DNA of 64,000 bases from Prosapia bicincta (lineage: Eukaryota; Arthropoda; Insecta; Hemiptera; Cercopidae). Both the position numbers and the translations under genes were made by a program. The stretch spans positions 21,949,567 through 22,013,566 of the forward strand of contig JBAIZL010000002.1 of the NCBI GenBank assembly GCA_036971475.1, written 5' to 3'. Positions within the stretch are counted from its first letter, which is position 1; every line of letters begins with the position of its first letter. Below, piece after piece: positions 61,290-64,000 of the stretch. The notes beneath the pieces were generated by a model. The model ran no database searches and had not been told where the DNA came from. It saw nothing but the letters and a program-made list of their open reading frames with translations.

Positions 61290-61736
61290 TTATATCAATT
61301 CTTACTTTGGGCAAATAAAAAAAATTTTGCTTTAGTTACTTTTTATTAAATAATTACAATTAATATAAATAAAGTAACATAGGCTTTGCGTTAAAACAGC
61401 TGTTCTACCACGTAACCTATAACATAAAATCAGCTGTTTTATGAAATCATATGTTGCCATTTATTTTAAGCCAAATGGGGCGAAATAATTATATCGCATA
61501 CCTTGTTCCGTTTGTGCAAACAATTTATACCATAAAAACTAAAATTTATTGATTAAATTTAATTCATGAATTAATATTTGAAAAAACTGTATTAACATCA
61601 AAGGTCATCCACTACAAGTTTAAAACAATTTATTTGAACTTTAGTGGAAAATAAAAAGTATTTAATTAACGAATAAAAATTTGAATTATATATATATTTA
61701 GGGATATTGTTAACTAATAGTAGGAATTGGATAAAG
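61290..61736 (+). repeat. Family A repeat (+), near full length
   Basis: TATATCAATTCTTACTTTGG, AAAACAGCTGTTCTACCACG, TATAACATAAAATCAGCTG, ATGTTGCCATTTATTTTAAG, GGTCATCCACTACAAG, AACTAATAGTAGGAATTGG. Well preserved in the middle, decayed at the ends. Confidence 0.88.
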
Positions 61737-62024
61737 TACATGCGCCCGACAGTGGGGCCTGGGCGACAGAAGTGAATGCATTACAACTGAAGAAATACTT
61801 AAACTGCATTTTAATACAGTATATTTAACGAAGCTATTAATAAAAGAATATAATTAATAGAAGCAATTTAGATGCTAAAACATTACATGAATACATATTT
61901 AATTTAATGATTTTAATTTAAATCTGTTCTTAAAACATGTAAGATGTTTTATTTAGAAATTGAGATTAAAAATACATAACGCAAGATAATTATATTGAAT
62001 TAATTGCAGCACGAATTATTAAAA

Positions 62025-62242
62025 CATTAATTAACATATTTAACTGATAAAAATATTACATATCCCATGTGTTGAAACAGCTGTACTACAACATAACCTA
62101 TAACATAAGATCAGCTGATGTATGAAATCATATGGTATCACTTACTTTACGCTAATAGTTGTGTACAGCGCATATATATAAAACTACTAAGATGTTCTAG
62201 TAGTGACGATTTTAGCATCTCGCCTCCTCGAAGATTTTCCCT
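62025..62242 (+). repeat. Family B dispersed repeat, copy 2
   Basis: Partner of 5895-6110, with AACTGATAAAAATATTACAT, CAACATAACCTATAACATAA, AGCTGATGTATGAAATCATA and GCGCATATATA, ending CTCGAAGATTTTCCC. Confidence 0.75.
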
Positions 62243-62244
62243 TC

Positions 62245-64000
62245 ACAATTTTCTCTTCAGTTACGCCAAAAGAAGTATGCACTTTAAAAATTGGAAATAT
62301 AAGAAAAAGTCATCTTACTTTACAAATACTTGCAAAAATTAAGAAGTGAAGTTTTCATTGTTTCGAATATGAAGTCAGCTTTGTTCTATCTGTACTTCCG
62401 GATCATCCTCGGTCGGGGATCATGGTTACACATTCGTATATGGCTAAACAGTGAAGGTCTACATCAGAATGTGGCCACCCACGTGTGCCCAGGGTTGTAA
62501 GAGCCTGATAACTTAACAGTAAGGCCTGACTGGTCCTAAATCCGCCCCTGAGGAGAGACATACTCCAGCCAGACGCTACATGTTCGACCGCTTTTCCAGG
62601 ACTACTTGGATCCAGCTGAACCTTCCTAACGGTCAGGTTTTCCTACCTCTAAAATACCCCTTCTGATTACTTCCGTCCAGGTGGTCATTGGGCCTTTATC
62701 AAGTCTCAGTTGGCCTTAGCTAAGGGGTCTCACCAGAACCATGGCCAACGTATGGTCGCACTTTGTTGTTCTCTGTTACTCACAATTCCTTTATGAGAGG
62801 TAACATTCTACAAAGGCGCTACGTATTTGTGTCCTTAAAGGAAACCGAACACGTATAACTACTTCGTTAAAAAACGATTTTAAAATATTGTAACCAGGGA
62901 ATAAGCTTTCAGCTCCGACAGATTGCCGTCGCAAACGTATTGTGATGTAGCGCGCGCGCGCAACGCTGAAACGAGCCGCGCGTAATTAACCCGAAAACGA
63001 CCTCGACACCTTTCGCAACTCGACCCGTTCTGTCCCAAAACTAGGAAACAATTACGTCCCACGCAAACGAGAACCAGTTCCTAATCGGACCAGTTCCACA
63101 TGATAACGCAAATAAAAAGTGAAACCCATTGAGGCGGGTTTTTGTTTATGGTAGGTCAGGTCGGTTACTCATTTTCGATCGCATTTGACGAAACAGATTA
63201 AGCACGGGAAAACGCCTCGAGCCGCCAATGGACATTTACGGCGTGAAATGGAATGTAACCGTTGTACTAACCGTTTCAATAATATCGACGGTGCGATATT
63301 GGTTCTGTACTAACTTTTCTGAAAATATATGGATACGTTTTGATTATTTTTAAGGTTTTTGAAATAATTTCTAAACCGGAAAGTATTTAATTTTAACAGT
63401 ACGGAGTACAAAAATAAAAATGTTTGGAAAGTCTACGATCATAAACCTGATCATTACTTGGGAATGAAACATTTTTGATTCAACCAAACACAGATTGTTA
63501 TTTTAATGGATATGACAGCGTGAGAAATCTACCACTGTAGCGTTGCTATACAGAAGGGACGTAGATTACGTAAGCTGATATCTTATGGGCACTATTTGAA
63601 TTAAGGAGCGTAAAAAGGAAATAACTATTTTGTTGAAATATTGTCAACGTTATGACAAGCATAAGATTATATTATTAAGTCATGCAGTAACAATGGAAAG
63701 GAGCGATATCAAGGACGTCCAGTACGGAAGTGTATAAACAGACTGCAAGATTTAAATAATATAGAACTTGCCTAAGCAAGCTACGAATCAATAAGCATAG
63801 ACGAGAAAATTATATATTTGAAAATGAAAATTAAATCCAGAAAGGAGCATACAAAACAGTAATGAAAAATACAAAACGCAAAAGAGAACTCTATGTATGT
63901 TAATATTCATCAAGTTAAGAACAGAAAAAATAAGTGTTAAATAGGTTTTAATAATCTACAAAGTGGAACAAATAGAATTTAATTACTTGTTGCAAAACAA
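62245..64000. other. Gene-free right end with a CpG-bearing block
   Basis: 62570-62665 resembles 43780-43870 in inverted orientation (family F, tentative). 62880-63310 is rich in CpG, apparently single-copy, with a GCGCGCGCGC run at about 62950-62961, AATTAACCCG and TTTCGATCGCATTTGACG. No coding frame of note. The last 700 bp are AT-rich and unremarkable. Confidence 0.45.

Overview
The window is AT-rich eukaryotic DNA with no gene I can defend. No open reading frame exceeds about 135 codons, and the longer ones come from microsatellites, minisatellites or decayed mobile elements. I see no rRNA, no intact tRNA, no CRISPR array and no bacterial operon structure. Long CA and TA microsatellites, many dispersed repeat families, frequent TAGGCCTA-type words and a Penelope-like retroelement remnant point to a large, repeat-rich metazoan genome. 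An arthropod, probably an insect, is my best guess (inference; no marker gene fixes the taxon). The window is most likely intergenic or part of a very long intron.

Layout. 0-12 kb: a compound CA microsatellite, a purine-rich tract, a three-copy tandem unit carrying a hammerhead-like ribozyme motif (4.2-4.9 kb), and a truncated minus-strand Penelope-like C-terminus with a GIY-YIG endonuclease signature (8.98-9.53 kb) bracketed by inverted repeats. 12-25 kb: a six-copy ~68-bp minisatellite, a repeat copy with an internal ~130-bp tandem array, a ~205-bp tandem pair, and one copy of a CCAAT-rich element. 25-41 kb: an ATT-rich degenerate array, foldback elements with ribozyme-like cores, a near-perfect 187-bp palindrome (32.3 kb), the second CCAAT-rich element, ACTA-type simple repeats, a compound inverted repeat (36.2-37.7 kb) and more ribozyme-like motifs (40.2-40.9 kb). 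41-57 kb: a TA microsatellite followed by a cluster of different minisatellites (45.4, 47.1, 50.4, 52.3 and 55.7 kb) and long CA tracts. 57-64 kb: four copies of the commonest ~450-550-bp repeat (family A), a palindromic element, and a CpG-containing, apparently unique segment near the right end.

The most interesting signal is a set of short motifs spread over the window. Each reads CTGANGA, one extra T, a short hairpin, GAAA, then a 6-8-nt self-complementary sequence whose identity differs between families (AAGCTT, ATGTACAT, ACGCGT, ACTAGT). This is the layout of hammerhead ribozymes with a diminished stem III, a class described in association with Penelope-like elements and reported to cleave as dimers. 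A Penelope-like endonuclease remnant in the same window fits that link. In several copies stem I can also be drawn. The motifs often occur as head-to-head pairs inside foldback elements, which I did not expect. All coordinates and alignments were made by eye.
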